Below, piece after piece: positions 1 through 7,872 of a DNA stretch of 64,000 bases. The stretch's first letter is position 1. Each line of letters begins with the position of its first letter. The notes beneath the pieces are model-generated. The model was not told where the DNA came from. It did not search any database and saw nothing but the letters and a program-made list of their open reading frames with translations. Location of the stretch: the NCBI GenBank assembly GCA_020638675.1, contig JACKID010000001.1, positions 2,604,001-2,668,000 of the forward strand, given 5' to 3'. Origin of the DNA: Planctomycetota bacterium (GTDB lineage Bacteria; Planctomycetota; UBA8742; UBA2392). A program made the position numbers and the translations under genes.

Positions 1-177
1 GACCGCATGCGTATCTTTACCTGGCGCGAAAACCGCCCCGACTGGCCCGCATGGCAGTTCCAGTTCACCGAGCCGGTGCTGGATGTGCGTCTGGTGCCGC
101 CCGCGGCTGTCACGCGCGGCGCGTTCACCACTCCCCCACCGATCACCGGCATGAAGAACCCGCCGGGATACAAGTAG
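1..177 (+). CDS. C-terminal end of an unidentified protein (5' truncated)
   Basis: The first reading frame is open from the window edge to a TAG at 175-177 and gives 58 residues. It is rich in Pro, Trp and Arg and ends in Gly-Met-Lys-Asn-Pro-Pro-Gly-Tyr-Lys. I see no motif that identifies a family. The start lies outside the window. The following gene begins 70 bases later on the same strand, so the two may be co-transcribed. Coding status rests on the open frame and GC-rich codon use only. Confidence 0.5.
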   Translation, partial: DRMRIFTWRENRPDWPAWQFQFTEPVLDVRLVPPAAVTRGAFTTPPPITGMKNPPGYK

Positions 178-247
178 ACCCGGCGACGCGAGCAACGCCT
201 TTAGTTCTTCGTGACTTCGCGGCCCCCTGCGCGTATGAACTGAGCGC

Positions 248-631
248 ATGTCCGAAGACTTCCTGAATCTGCCCGACACTGTGCTGTGGCAGCGCGCGCT
301 GAAGCTGTACGCGGCGCATGACTGGTTCATGGTGCACGAAGCGCTCGAGGTTCTCTGGAAGCGCAGCAGCGGCGACGACGCCGAGTTTTATCAGGGTTTG
401 CTGCAAGCCACCGTCAGCCTGTACCACTACGCGAACGCAAATTTCTCCGGCGCACGCCAGCTTGCCAGGTCGGCCGTCTCGCGCCTTGCCAAGCTGCCGG
501 TCAGTTTTCACGGCGTCGACATCAAGGCGTTTCTCACCGAATACGAAGCCCTGATGGCGCCGCTGCTGACGAACGTGCAGGGCTTGCGTCCACTCGACGC
601 GTCCATAGCGCCGAAAATCGTGACAGCGTAG
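248..631 (+). CDS. DUF309 domain protein
   Basis: A 127-residue protein that matches the DUF309 pattern: an N-terminal helix with the His-Glu-x-x-Glu-x-x-Trp core (HEALEVLW, about residues 31-38), then a phenylalanine/tyrosine-rich helix with the QGLLQA segment and a His-Tyr-Ala-Asn turn, and a third helix. DUF309 proteins are small all-helical proteins of unknown function; the conserved His and Glu suggest a binding or catalytic site, but no reaction is known to me. The ATG start is at 248. The TAG stop (629-631) lies inside the left arm of an inverted repeat (628-655), so that repeat inserted at, or helped form, the gene end. No signal peptide or membrane segment. Confidence 0.8.
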   Translation: MSEDFLNLPDTVLWQRALKLYAAHDWFMVHEALEVLWKRSSGDDAEFYQGLLQATVSLYHYANANFSGARQLARSAVSRLAKLPVSFHGVDIKAFLTEYEALMAPLLTNVQGLRPLDASIAPKIVTA

Positions 632-765
632 CCCCCGGCGTAAGCTGGGGGCATGGGGATGCTGCACAGGCGTGACACACCGCAGCAGCATCAAAGCCCC
701 GTTGCGGCCGTTCTGGTTTTCGGGTGTGCAGTCTCCTCATGCCCCCCGCTGACGCAGGGGGCTAC
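628..765. repeat. Composite inverted-repeat element with GTAGCCCCC-type arms
   Basis: The left arm 628-655 and right arm 738-765 are inverted copies of one 28-base unit (GTAGCCCCC...GGGGGCATG), with only a few mismatches. Each arm is itself nearly palindromic (CCCC-GC-GTAA-GC-GGGG type). The 82-base centre contains no gene. The left arm supplies the TAG stop of the DUF309 gene. Size and structure resemble non-autonomous palindromic elements or REP-like sequences found scattered between genes of environmental bacteria; no second copy of this exact unit is in the window. Confidence 0.7.
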
Positions 766-809
766 GCCGTAACGGCGGCTTCGCTATAACCACCCGCAAG
801 GAGATTGCC

Positions 810-1619
810 ATGACTGACGTTCCCCCGCCGGCGAAACCAATCGGCATCGAGATGAAGCTCCGCAAACTGGAGCTTCCGGCCGAGACAGAAAAGGGCTATC
901 AGGACTACGTGGACGCCATCGACGCCCGCATCCGCAAAGGCGAAGACCGCAACATCATCTGCCGCGACGCGCTGACAGAGCTGTGGGGCGAGCAGAACTC
1001 CGCCATCGCCAATATGCAGTTCGACCCGCGCAATATCACGCTTGAGCCCGAGTACTACGGCGACTGCGACCCCGAGCGCTACTACAAGGTCAAGCCGCTG
1101 CTGTGGCTGTGGTACATGTACGACCGCAGCCCGGCCGGCATGAACCTTGAGCTCGGCTTCCGCCTGCGGCGCATGCTGGCGCAGCACATCTTCAAGAAGT
1201 GCGGCAAGAACTTTAAGTGCTTCCCGTTCGTCGAGTTCACCTTCGGCTACAACATGGAAGTCGGCGACAACGTGGTGATCCACCGCTGGGTGCTGCTGGA
1301 TGACCGCGGCGGCATCAAGATCGGCGACAAGTCCTCCTGCGCCGACTTCGTGAACGTTTACAGCCACACCCACGACATCAACCTGCAGCAGTTCGTTGAC
1401 AACAAGCAGACGGTGATCGGGCCGCGCTGCCGCCTGACCTACCATTCAACGGCGCTGGCGGGTACGCACATGGGCGAAAACAGCATGCTGGGCGCGAGCG
1501 GGCTGCTGACCAAGGACGCGCGCGAACACGCGGTGTACGTGGGCATACCGGCCAAGAAGGTCAAAGAGAAAGACCGCGAACTGGCAGAGCCAGGCAAGCA
1601 CAAGGAAGAACGGTTCTAG
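810..1619 (+). CDS. Left-handed beta-helix (hexapeptide) acyltransferase
   Basis: A 269-residue protein. Residues about 140-245 show the imperfect hexapeptide pattern of the LbetaH acyltransferases: MEVGDNVVI, GGIKIGDKSSC, QTVIGPRC, THMGENSMLGASGLL and a final AVYVGIPAKKV, the usual end of the sugar O-acetyl/N-acyl transferase fold. The His in YSHTHDIN (about residues 188-195) is placed like the catalytic His of the WbbJ/maltose acetyltransferase family. The N-terminal 120 residues are a helical extension rich in Trp and Tyr, longer than usual. The substrate cannot be deduced; the convergent glycosyltransferase at 1629-2606 makes an envelope or exopolysaccharide sugar plausible. ATG at 810 with an AAGGAG-type site at about 797-802. 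Confidence 0.8.
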   Translation: MTDVPPPAKPIGIEMKLRKLELPAETEKGYQDYVDAIDARIRKGEDRNIICRDALTELWGEQNSAIANMQFDPRNITLEPEYYGDCDPERYYKVKPLLWLWYMYDRSPAGMNLELGFRLRRMLAQHIFKKCGKNFKCFPFVEFTFGYNMEVGDNVVIHRWVLLDDRGGIKIGDKSSCADFVNVYSHTHDINLQQFVDNKQTVIGPRCRLTYHSTALAGTHMGENSMLGASGLLTKDAREHAVYVGIPAKKVKEKDRELAEPGKHKEERF

Positions 1620-1628
1620 CGTTCCGCG

Positions 1629-2606
1629 CTACCGAAAGAGGCGACGCCCGATGGCTGCAACTCGTTCTGCGTTGCGGTAGCCCGCGAGGTCGGCGATCCA
1701 GCGGTACCAGGATTTCGGCGGCTTGAAATCGGGCTTCACGCGCAGAGCTTCCTTCACAAGCTCCTCGAAACGCTCCGCGTCGCCGGTGTTGTACCAGACC
1801 ATGCGTCCGGTCTTGAAATACCGGTACGCCAGCGCCTCACGCCGCTCGGGCGTCCAACTGTCGCGGCGATCCAACTCAGCCTCGATACGCTGCAGAACCC
1901 CTTGCGTGCTGCGCGACCTTTCCAGCGGGTCTCCGCACGTCAGCTGATCCGCCCCGTGTTTCCGATACAGCGAAACAACTTCCGGCGTTGTCGCCAGCGT
2001 TGCGCCCGCCAGCCCGAGCATGGCCACGAAGCAGAAGTCGTCATCCTGCGGGACGTCACTGTTCCACGGCTGACCGCGAAGCAGCGCCTCGCGCCGGTGC
2101 AGTGTGGAGCAAGTCGCGAACCAGGCGTGGCGCAGCAGGCCCACCAGCCAGTCCTTCCCGAAGACGCGGTGAATCGGCTCCGATCGTCCATCCTCACGCA
2201 GATCACACCACGCGCCCACGGCGATGTCGGCGGGCGCGATCGTCCGGACCAGCGTGGTCAACGCGCCCGGCTCCAGCAGGTCGTCCGAATCAAGGAACAT
2301 CACGAACTCGCCCCGGCTTGCCTTCGCGCCGCGATTGCGCGCGGCCGATGCACCGCCGTGTTCGCCTTCCAGGACTTCAAGCGTGATTCCATCCGGCACA
2401 GCCAGCGCGCGAAGCATCCCGACGGTTCCATCCGTCGATCCGTCATCGACGACAATCAGCTCGATCGCCCGGTAGTCCTGCGCGAACACGGACTCCAGCG
2501 TCTCCTGCAGCAGCGCTTCGCGGTTGAAGGTGGGGATCACGAGCGAGACCAGCCCGGGCTCAAAACCGCCTGGCAGCCAGCTTTTGGTTGTCAGGGAATC
2601 AGCCAT
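1629..2606 (-). CDS. Family 2 glycosyltransferase
   Basis: A 325-residue GT-A fold enzyme. It starts SLVIPTFNRE (residues 21-30), has VVDDGSTDGT (52-61) for nucleotide-sugar binding and DSDD (106-109) as the metal-binding DxD-like motif; these define GT2. The C-terminal part has the FKTGRMVWYNTGD region seen in planctomycete GT2 proteins. There is no transmembrane segment, so it is probably a soluble or peripheral enzyme adding a sugar to a cell-surface glycan. I chose ATG 2606 because the upstream in-frame residues would run into the methyltransferase gene and look non-coding, and because the domain starts right after. It converges with the acyltransferase, 9 bases apart. Confidence 0.85.
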   Translation of the reverse strand: MADSLTTKSWLPGGFEPGLVSLVIPTFNREALLQETLESVFAQDYRAIELIVVDDGSTDGTVGMLRALAVPDGITLEVLEGEHGGASAARNRGAKASRGEFVMFLDSDDLLEPGALTTLVRTIAPADIAVGAWCDLREDGRSEPIHRVFGKDWLVGLLRHAWFATCSTLHRREALLRGQPWNSDVPQDDDFCFVAMLGLAGATLATTPEVVSLYRKHGADQLTCGDPLERSRSTQGVLQRIEAELDRRDSWTPERREALAYRYFKTGRMVWYNTGDAERFEELVKEALRVKPDFKPPKSWYRWIADLAGYRNAERVAAIGRRLFR

Positions 2607-2658
2607 GGTCGCGGAGCAAACCTGCCTCCTGCCTCCTGCCTTGCCAGCCGCCTGGGAT

Positions 2659-4083
2659 TCACTTGCCAGTGTAGGCCTTGCGCACGGCCGTATCGAGGCT
2701 TGCCAGCAGCTTCGGGTTCTTGCCAGCACACTTCTGCAGCTCGCGGCTCAGCTCAATGATCTGCTGGTATGCCGCGCCGGCCGCGCGCCGCGACGGCACG
2801 GGCAGAACGCGCAGTTGCTCAACGGTGATACGGCCCTCGGTGCGCAGGCGATGATCCTTGAAACTGTCGCGATACAGTCGCCCGAAGTACTCACTGTTGA
2901 ACACGCCAAGCAGGAAGTCGTCGTCGTGGTCGGGCGCGCCGAAGCAGGCGAGCAGGTCTTCGCGAAAGAACGCCGGCGGATTGTGCTTGGCGGCAATCGG
3001 GCGCTGCGCGTCGCGCTTGATGACGATCTTTGCCTGCTTGAACGTCGCAGTCGGGGCAATGCGCGCGTAGCGGCCGCTGTGGCTGGCGGGGGTCGGGCGC
3101 AGATACTTCTGCGGCTTGCGCATGGCGAACGGGATCACGTCGTTCGCGTCGCGGATCGGCTGTGCGCCCTTCTCCGGCTTGTCGGTGATCAGCTGGGACA
3201 TGTTGCCGGGGTTCACGCCCACGTCGCCGAACGCCGTCGGCGGCAGCGGGATGTGGCGCAGGATGCTGGTCTGGTAGACCTGCTCGCGCTCGTCGGCGCG
3301 TGACTCCCACGGCTCGCCGCTGACGTCACCCTTGCCCGCGGTCAGCACGAACACGCCCGCGTCGTCTTTCACACCCGGCAGCGCGCCCTGGCCCTGCGGC
3401 AAGATCTGCTCCGGCGACACCAGTTGCGCCATTGCCCGCCGGAACGCCGCGTAGTCCGGGCTGTCCGCCACGCGCAGCGGCAGCAGGATGCCGATGCGAC
3501 CGCCGCTTCGGCGCACAAGCCTGCCTGCCAGCTCGGTGAAGACCGTGTGCAGCGCCGGCGTGCCGGTAAATGAGCCGAAACGGCGCGCGATCGCCGCGCG
3601 CTTGGCAGGTGGCAGGTCGGCCGCGGCGGCGCCGGTCAGGTCCTTCCAGGGCGGGCAGGCGATGATCGCGTCCACGATCTCGCGGTCGTCCGCTTCCAGT
3701 GCGTCGCGGATGACCAGCTTCGGGCGCACGGCAAGCTTGAGGCACTGGCCGGCGATTGTGAGCACGCGCCGGGTGCCGTCTGACAGCTCGCGCGAAATTT
3801 CCCAGCCCTGCAGCTTGCCGCCCTGCAGCCACGCCTGCACCCACTGCGGGCGCGAAACGCACGCCCACTCGACCGCCGCCAGCAGCAACGAGCCCAGCCC
3901 GCAGCACGGGTCCAGCACCGTCGGCACGTCGTTGCGCGGAAACTTGCTCAGGGTCTCGTGGGCGACGCGGAGCGCAAGCGCGCGCGGGGTAAAGTCACCA
4001 CCCAGCGTCTCGCGCAGTGCACGCGGCACGGCCTTGGCCATGCGGTCGTGCTCTTTCCAGGCAGCCGAGAAGTCGACTTTCAT
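2659..4083 (-). CDS. Lone N6-adenine-DNA-methyltransferase-like protein with CPPW motif
   Basis: A 474-residue protein with the order of a gamma-class adenine methyltransferase. GDFTPRALA (about residues 29-37) resembles motif X, DPCCGLGSLLLA (58-69) is the AdoMet-binding motif I, and IIACPPW (140-146) sits where motif IV (NPPW/NPPY) is expected. The C-terminal half (FREDLLACFG, then LGVFNSEYFGRLYRD, then LRVLPVP) resembles the target-recognition region of TaqI/type IIG enzymes. The first motif IV residue is Cys instead of Asn or Asp, which may reduce or abolish adenine methylation. No restriction, BREX or other defence gene adjoins it. ATG 4083 was preferred to a TTG two codons upstream. It may be a housekeeping or orphan methylase, or a non-catalytic relative. 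Confidence 0.7.
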   Translation of the reverse strand: MKVDFSAAWKEHDRMAKAVPRALRETLGGDFTPRALALRVAHETLSKFPRNDVPTVLDPCCGLGSLLLAAVEWACVSRPQWVQAWLQGGKLQGWEISRELSDGTRRVLTIAGQCLKLAVRPKLVIRDALEADDREIVDAIIACPPWKDLTGAAAADLPPAKRAAIARRFGSFTGTPALHTVFTELAGRLVRRSGGRIGILLPLRVADSPDYAAFRRAMAQLVSPEQILPQGQGALPGVKDDAGVFVLTAGKGDVSGEPWESRADEREQVYQTSILRHIPLPPTAFGDVGVNPGNMSQLITDKPEKGAQPIRDANDVIPFAMRKPQKYLRPTPASHSGRYARIAPTATFKQAKIVIKRDAQRPIAAKHNPPAFFREDLLACFGAPDHDDDFLLGVFNSEYFGRLYRDSFKDHRLRTEGRITVEQLRVLPVPSRRAAGAAYQQIIELSRELQKCAGKNPKLLASLDTAVRKAYTGK

Positions 4084-4255
4084 GCGCAACGCCAGTGGTC
4101 AGAGGCCAGTGATCCGTGGTCGGGAAGGCCTGAGCACCGGCCACCGAACACTGAGCCCTTGTACTTCACGCGCAACCTGCCTTCAAACCAGCAGATGTGT
4201 ATAATGGACTAGGCGGGTCCGGAATGTACCCTGACTGCCAAAGCGTTTGAGAACC

Positions 4256-5152
4256 ATGCTGACATACTCCGACAAAGTCAAAGAGCACTTCATCAACCCG
4301 CGCAATGTAGGCGTTCTGGCCGACGCGACGGTGGTTGGCGAGGTTGGCTCCATGTCGACCGGACAGGCCCTGAAGCTCTACCTGAAGCTGGACGAAGGCG
4401 AAGTCATCCGCGACGCCAGGTTCCAGGTTTTCGGCTCGCCCAGCGCCATCGCCGCCAGCAGCGCGCTTACCGAGATGCTGAAGGGAAAGCAGATCGACGA
4501 AGCCGCGCGCATCACGGCCGACAACATCAGCGAGTACCTCGGCGGGCTGCCGCCTGAGAAGATGCACACCTGCGTGATGAGCATGGAAGCGCTCGAAGTC
4601 GCCTACGCGCGCCATCGCGGAATTGAGCTTGAGACCGAGCTCGATGAAGACGATGAGATGCACATCTGCCGCTGCTACAGCGTGCCGGAGCACAAGATCG
4701 AGCGCGCGATCCGCGACAACGGATTGACGACGATCGAAGAGATCACTCACTTCACTAAAGCGGGCGGCGGCTGCACCAGCTGCCACGTCGACCTGAAGAT
4801 GATTCTTGAGCGCGTACACGCCGACAAGCCGCCCGAAGTGAAGAAGCCCACGGCCGCACCGCGTGCCGGCGCCGACGCCAGTACGCTGGAGCGCATGAAG
4901 GCGATCCAGGACGTGCTTGACCGCGAAGTTCGCCCGGGGCTCGCGATGGACGGCGGCGACATGGAACTGGTCGACGTGCAGGGCAACAAGGTGTACGTGC
5001 AGCTTCACGGGCACTGCAACAGTTGCGCCTCGAGCACCACGACCATGAAGTTCTTCGTGGAGGACCGCCTGCGCGAAATGGTGGACCCGGAAATCGTCGT
5101 GATCGACACAACCGAACACGCGGACGAGCTGCACGCCCCGCCGATGCGCTAA
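4256..5152 (+). CDS. nifU: NifU-type Fe-S assembly protein with altered scaffold cysteines
   Basis: A 298-residue three-domain protein. Residues 1-125 form the IscU/NifU_N scaffold domain (YSDKVKEHFINPRNVG start). Residues 137-180 form the BFD-like [2Fe-2S] domain with C138-x-C140 and C173-x-x-C176. Residues 210-280 form the Nfu domain with DGGDMELV and C254-x-x-C257. Compared with Azotobacter NifU, the three scaffold cysteines are not in place: GSMSTGQ has Thr35 and Gln37 instead of Cys and Asp, FGSPSA has Ser61 instead of Cys, and KMHTCVM has Thr where Cys is expected, with Cys one residue later. ATG 4256 aligns with the family start MWDYS; a TTG lies three codons upstream. The stop overlaps the nifS start (TAATG), so translation is coupled. 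No nitrogenase genes are nearby. Confidence 0.9.
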   Translation: MLTYSDKVKEHFINPRNVGVLADATVVGEVGSMSTGQALKLYLKLDEGEVIRDARFQVFGSPSAIAASSALTEMLKGKQIDEAARITADNISEYLGGLPPEKMHTCVMSMEALEVAYARHRGIELETELDEDDEMHICRCYSVPEHKIERAIRDNGLTTIEEITHFTKAGGGCTSCHVDLKMILERVHADKPPEVKKPTAAPRAGADASTLERMKAIQDVLDREVRPGLAMDGGDMELVDVQGNKVYVQLHGHCNSCASSTTTMKFFVEDRLREMVDPEIVVIDTTEHADELHAPPMR

Positions 5153-6384
5153 TGACCGACCGCCCGATCTATCTGGACAACAACTCCACCACCTTCCCGG
5201 CGCCGGAAGCTGTCGAAGCCGTGCTGCCGCTGTTTGGCGATATCTACGGCAACCCGAGCAGCACGCACTCGTTCGGGCAGAAGGTGCGGCACCAGATTGA
5301 GCTGGCGCGCGAGAACGTCGCGAAGCTGCTCAACTGCAAGCCGGGCGAGGTCGTGTTCAATTCCGGCGCGACAGAGGGCAACAACACCGCCATCTACGCC
5401 GCCCTCGACGGCATGCCGGACCGCAAGCACATCATCACGAGCGGGGTCGAGCACGCCAGCGTACTTGAGGTCATTCGCTACCTCGACGAGGCCGGCTATC
5501 GCATCACCGAGCTGAGCGTGGACCGCATGGGCCACATCGACCTCGACGAGCTCAAGAACGAAATCAGCGGCGACACGGCGCTCGTCAGCCTGATGTGGGC
5601 GAACAACGAAACCGGCGTGATCAACCCGATCAACGCCGCGGGCGACCTTGCCAAGCAGTTCGGCGCGCTGTTTCACGTCGATGCGGTGCAGGCCGCCGGC
5701 AAGCTGAAGATCGACCTCAAGGAAGAGCTGGCGGTCGACTACCTGACGATCTCCGGCCACAAGTTCCACGGGTTGAAGGGCGCGGGCGCGCTGTTCGTAC
5801 GCGAGAAGGCCCCGTTCCTGCCGTTGCTGCGGGGCGGTCATCACGAAGACGGGCGCCGCGCAGGCACAGAGAACGTAATGGGAATCGTCGCGATGGGCGC
5901 CGCGGCGGCCCTCAGCAACCGCGAAATGGCCGGGCACGTCGAGCACATGAAGAAGATGCGCGACCGCCTGCAGTCGGGCCTGCTGGCGAAGTGCGACGAC
6001 GTGATCATCAATGGCGACCAGCAGGACCGCTTGCCGAACACCCTCAACGCCGGCTTCAAGTACATCGACGGCGAGGCCCTGCTGATGATGATGGACGCGG
6101 CGAACATTGCCGTCAGCGCGGGAAGCGCCTGCAAGTCCGGCAGTATGGAGCCGAGCCACGTGCTGATGGCCATGAATGTGCCGCTGTCCGCGATTCACGG
6201 CAGCGTGCGTTTCTGCGTAAGCCGCTACACCGAACCCGAAGAGATCGACGCCGCCGTCGAGCAGACAGCCGCCATCGTCAAACGCCTGCGGGAAATGAGC
6301 CCCTTCGGACACGCCGAGAAGCGCGACGAAGGGCTGAGCACCGCCGAGCTCGAGAAGCACAAGGCCTACTTCGCGACTACCTGA
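5152..6384 (+). CDS. nifS: Cysteine desulfurase (NifS/IscS family)
   Basis: A 410-residue PLP enzyme that takes sulfur from L-cysteine for Fe-S cluster assembly. YLDNNSTT (residues 7-14), the SGATEGNN phosphate-binding region (71-78), DAVQAAGK (177-184), the PLP lysine K204 in SGHKFHG, RAGTEN (236-241) and the persulfide cysteine C327 in SAGSACKSG are all present, so it should be active. It overlaps nifU by one base (TAATG) and is its obvious partner. The C-terminal tail (about residues 370-410) is longer than in IscS and charged. The same enzyme class can also supply selenium to SelD, relevant to the candidate selenoprotein at 62289-63539, but that link is an inference. Confidence 0.95.
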   Translation: MTDRPIYLDNNSTTFPAPEAVEAVLPLFGDIYGNPSSTHSFGQKVRHQIELARENVAKLLNCKPGEVVFNSGATEGNNTAIYAALDGMPDRKHIITSGVEHASVLEVIRYLDEAGYRITELSVDRMGHIDLDELKNEISGDTALVSLMWANNETGVINPINAAGDLAKQFGALFHVDAVQAAGKLKIDLKEELAVDYLTISGHKFHGLKGAGALFVREKAPFLPLLRGGHHEDGRRAGTENVMGIVAMGAAAALSNREMAGHVEHMKKMRDRLQSGLLAKCDDVIINGDQQDRLPNTLNAGFKYIDGEALLMMMDAANIAVSAGSACKSGSMEPSHVLMAMNVPLSAIHGSVRFCVSRYTEPEEIDAAVEQTAAIVKRLREMSPFGHAEKRDEGLSTAELEKHKAYFATT

Positions 6385-6400
6385 ACTACGGTCTCGCACT

Positions 6401-6451
6401 GAGACCACAGAGAACACAGAGTACTGCTGCAGGCGTTATCCCTGTGGTCTC
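6401..6451. repeat. Inverted repeat GAGACCACAG / CTGTGGTCTC
   Basis: Ten bases at 6401-6410 are perfectly repeated in inverse at 6442-6451, flanked by ACACAGAG-type sequence. It lies between nifS and the TPR gene. The A/C/G-rich 'accacagagaacacagag' wording resembles extragenic repeats seen in many environmental genomes; a related but different string (ACCACGAAGG...ACCACAAAG) lies at about 18762-18795. It may also act as a weak transcription terminator, but no T-run follows. Confidence 0.5.
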
Positions 6452-6470
6452 CGTGTGAGATTGGCTTCCA

Positions 6471-7190
6471 GTGAGTGAAGAGCCGACAGTTGAGCAGATC
6501 CGCGCGGACCTCGAGGCAGGCGAGGGCCCCCACGCCGTGCGCCTGGCGCGCAAACTGGCCGAGGGCTGCGACATCGACACCATGCTGGATCTCTCCGCAG
6601 CGTTTGCCGAGCATGCAACATTCGGACCGCTGGTGGACATCTGGCGACGGCGCATTGCCAAACGCCCGTTGCACGAGCGCGAGCACGCGGCCTTTGCAAA
6701 CGCGCTCAATGGACTCGCCAACGAGCACCTGACCGAGCGGCGCGAGAAAGAGGCCATGGAGCTTCTCGCCGAGGCGATCGATATCGCGCCACGGCTCGAC
6801 TACATTCGACGCAACATCGCCAGCATGCTGGTCCACAAGGGCGACTTCGACGCCGCGCTCACGGAGCTGGACATTCTGCTCACCAAGTCGCCGCACGACC
6901 CGCAGGCGAACCTGCTGCTGGGCGTGGCGCGCTACCAGTCCGGCGATCCCGCGCTTGCCCTTGAGCCGCTGACACAGTCCTTCCATGCAGGGTTCCCTGA
7001 CGCCGGGCTATGGCTGCTCAAGGCGCAGTGTGTTGAGGGGCACGACAGCGACGTGGAACGAACGCTGGAGCGACTGATTGCCGACCATCCCGAGCGCGCC
7101 GCAACCATGATCGAGCTGGAACTGAACGAGCCGGGCAGCCCCCTGCAGAAACTCAGGGACCACCCGGCCGTTCAAAAACTACTCACGTAG
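6471..7190 (+). CDS. TPR-like repeat protein
   Basis: A 239-residue helical protein. Residues about 85-195 contain helix-pair repeats with TPR-like spacing (EAMELLAEAIDIAPRLDYI, then FDAALTELDILLTKSPHD, then PALALEPLTQSFHAGFP), which usually form a protein-binding surface. No signal peptide, lipobox or membrane segment, so probably cytoplasmic. The start is a GTG at 6471; no ATG is available before the first helix. It follows nifS by 86 bases on the same strand and could be a distal operon member. The function is unknown. Confidence 0.7.
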   Translation: MSEEPTVEQIRADLEAGEGPHAVRLARKLAEGCDIDTMLDLSAAFAEHATFGPLVDIWRRRIAKRPLHEREHAAFANALNGLANEHLTERREKEAMELLAEAIDIAPRLDYIRRNIASMLVHKGDFDAALTELDILLTKSPHDPQANLLLGVARYQSGDPALALEPLTQSFHAGFPDAGLWLLKAQCVEGHDSDVERTLERLIADHPERAATMIELELNEPGSPLQKLRDHPAVQKLLT

Positions 7191-7236
7191 CATCACCTTC
7201 CAGCCCGTTGGCACGCCATCGGCAAGGATGCCGATG

Positions 7237-7872
7237 CTACTCATACGTGTGATCGAAAGGCTTCTTCTTGCCGAACAGCGCGGCCGGGTCGGCCCATTCC
7301 TCGGGGCTGATTTCGTACTTCTCCGCCGCATCGGCGGCGGTCAGGTACTCGAATTGCCCGTCGGACCAGGCGACCAGGATGCCGTAGTCAATCGAATCGT
7401 AGTTGTGCCAGTTGCGGCTGTTGAACGCGAACAGGACCGTCCGCTCCTTTGACTGCAGCAGTTGCTTGAATTCGCCCATCTTTGGCGCGGTGAAGCTGCA
7501 GTTGGATGGGTCCAGCTCGAACTTGTCGCCGTAGCTTGCACGATCGGCCGGGGTGTTCGGTCCGCCGAGGCTGACAATTTCATCCAGCTGGTCTGCATCG
7601 AGCAGCTTGTGGCGGAAACAGACTTCAAAGAACTCGTGGCCGCTCTTGTCCTTGTTGTCTTTCTGGTTGGCGCGCTTGGTGAAGGTGCCGTCGTTGGCCA
7701 GGGTCTGAAGGCTGCTGTACAGCTTGCTCATGTTGACCTTGTCGAGGTCGGCGTGCGTCTTAGTGAAGTGCCGGGTGACGCTGAAGGCCAATACGGTGAC
7801 GAGCAGCCCGAGAATACCGATGACAACCATGAGCTCCACAAGGGTGAAACCCGCGCGTGCGCGAGAATGCAT
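7237..7872 (-). CDS. Type II pseudopilin-like prepilin (copy 1)
   Basis: A 211-residue protein with a class III signal. The leader MHSRARAG is followed by FTLVELMVVIGILGLLV, so a prepilin peptidase would cut after Gly8 and methylate Phe9, and Glu13 is the conserved +5 glutamate. The rest is a soluble C-terminal domain with FNSRNWHNY, WSDG and a final FDHTYE. These motifs are shared with the neighbouring prepilin at 8354-9004 (FDRTFE end), showing an old duplication. The protein belongs to a type IV pilus/type II secretion filament, probably assembled with the same machinery as its neighbour. No secretin, ATPase or peptidase gene is in the window. ATG 7872 gives the expected short leader. Confidence 0.85.
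   Translation of the reverse strand: MHSRARAGFTLVELMVVIGILGLLVTVLAFSVTRHFTKTHADLDKVNMSKLYSSLQTLANDGTFTKRANQKDNKDKSGHEFFEVCFRHKLLDADQLDEIVSLGGPNTPADRASYGDKFELDPSNCSFTAPKMGEFKQLLQSKERTVLFAFNSRNWHNYDSIDYGILVAWSDGQFEYLTAADAAEKYEISPEEWADPAALFGKKKPFDHTYE

Noticed and set aside
2606..2729. N-terminal extension of the glycosyltransferase
   Set aside because: It overlaps the methyltransferase gene end and its composition (Arg/Ala/Cys) is not part of the GT2 fold; ATG 2606 gives the normal start.
5023..5152. Upstream extension of nifS
   Set aside because: The extension is in a different frame of the nifU gene and is Arg/Gly-rich. TAATG coupling and the family start at MTDRPIYLDNN support ATG 5152.
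4247..6384. Part of a nitrogen-fixation cluster
   Set aside because: NifU and NifS alone serve general Fe-S assembly in many anaerobes and PVC-like bacteria, and no nifHDK gene is nearby.
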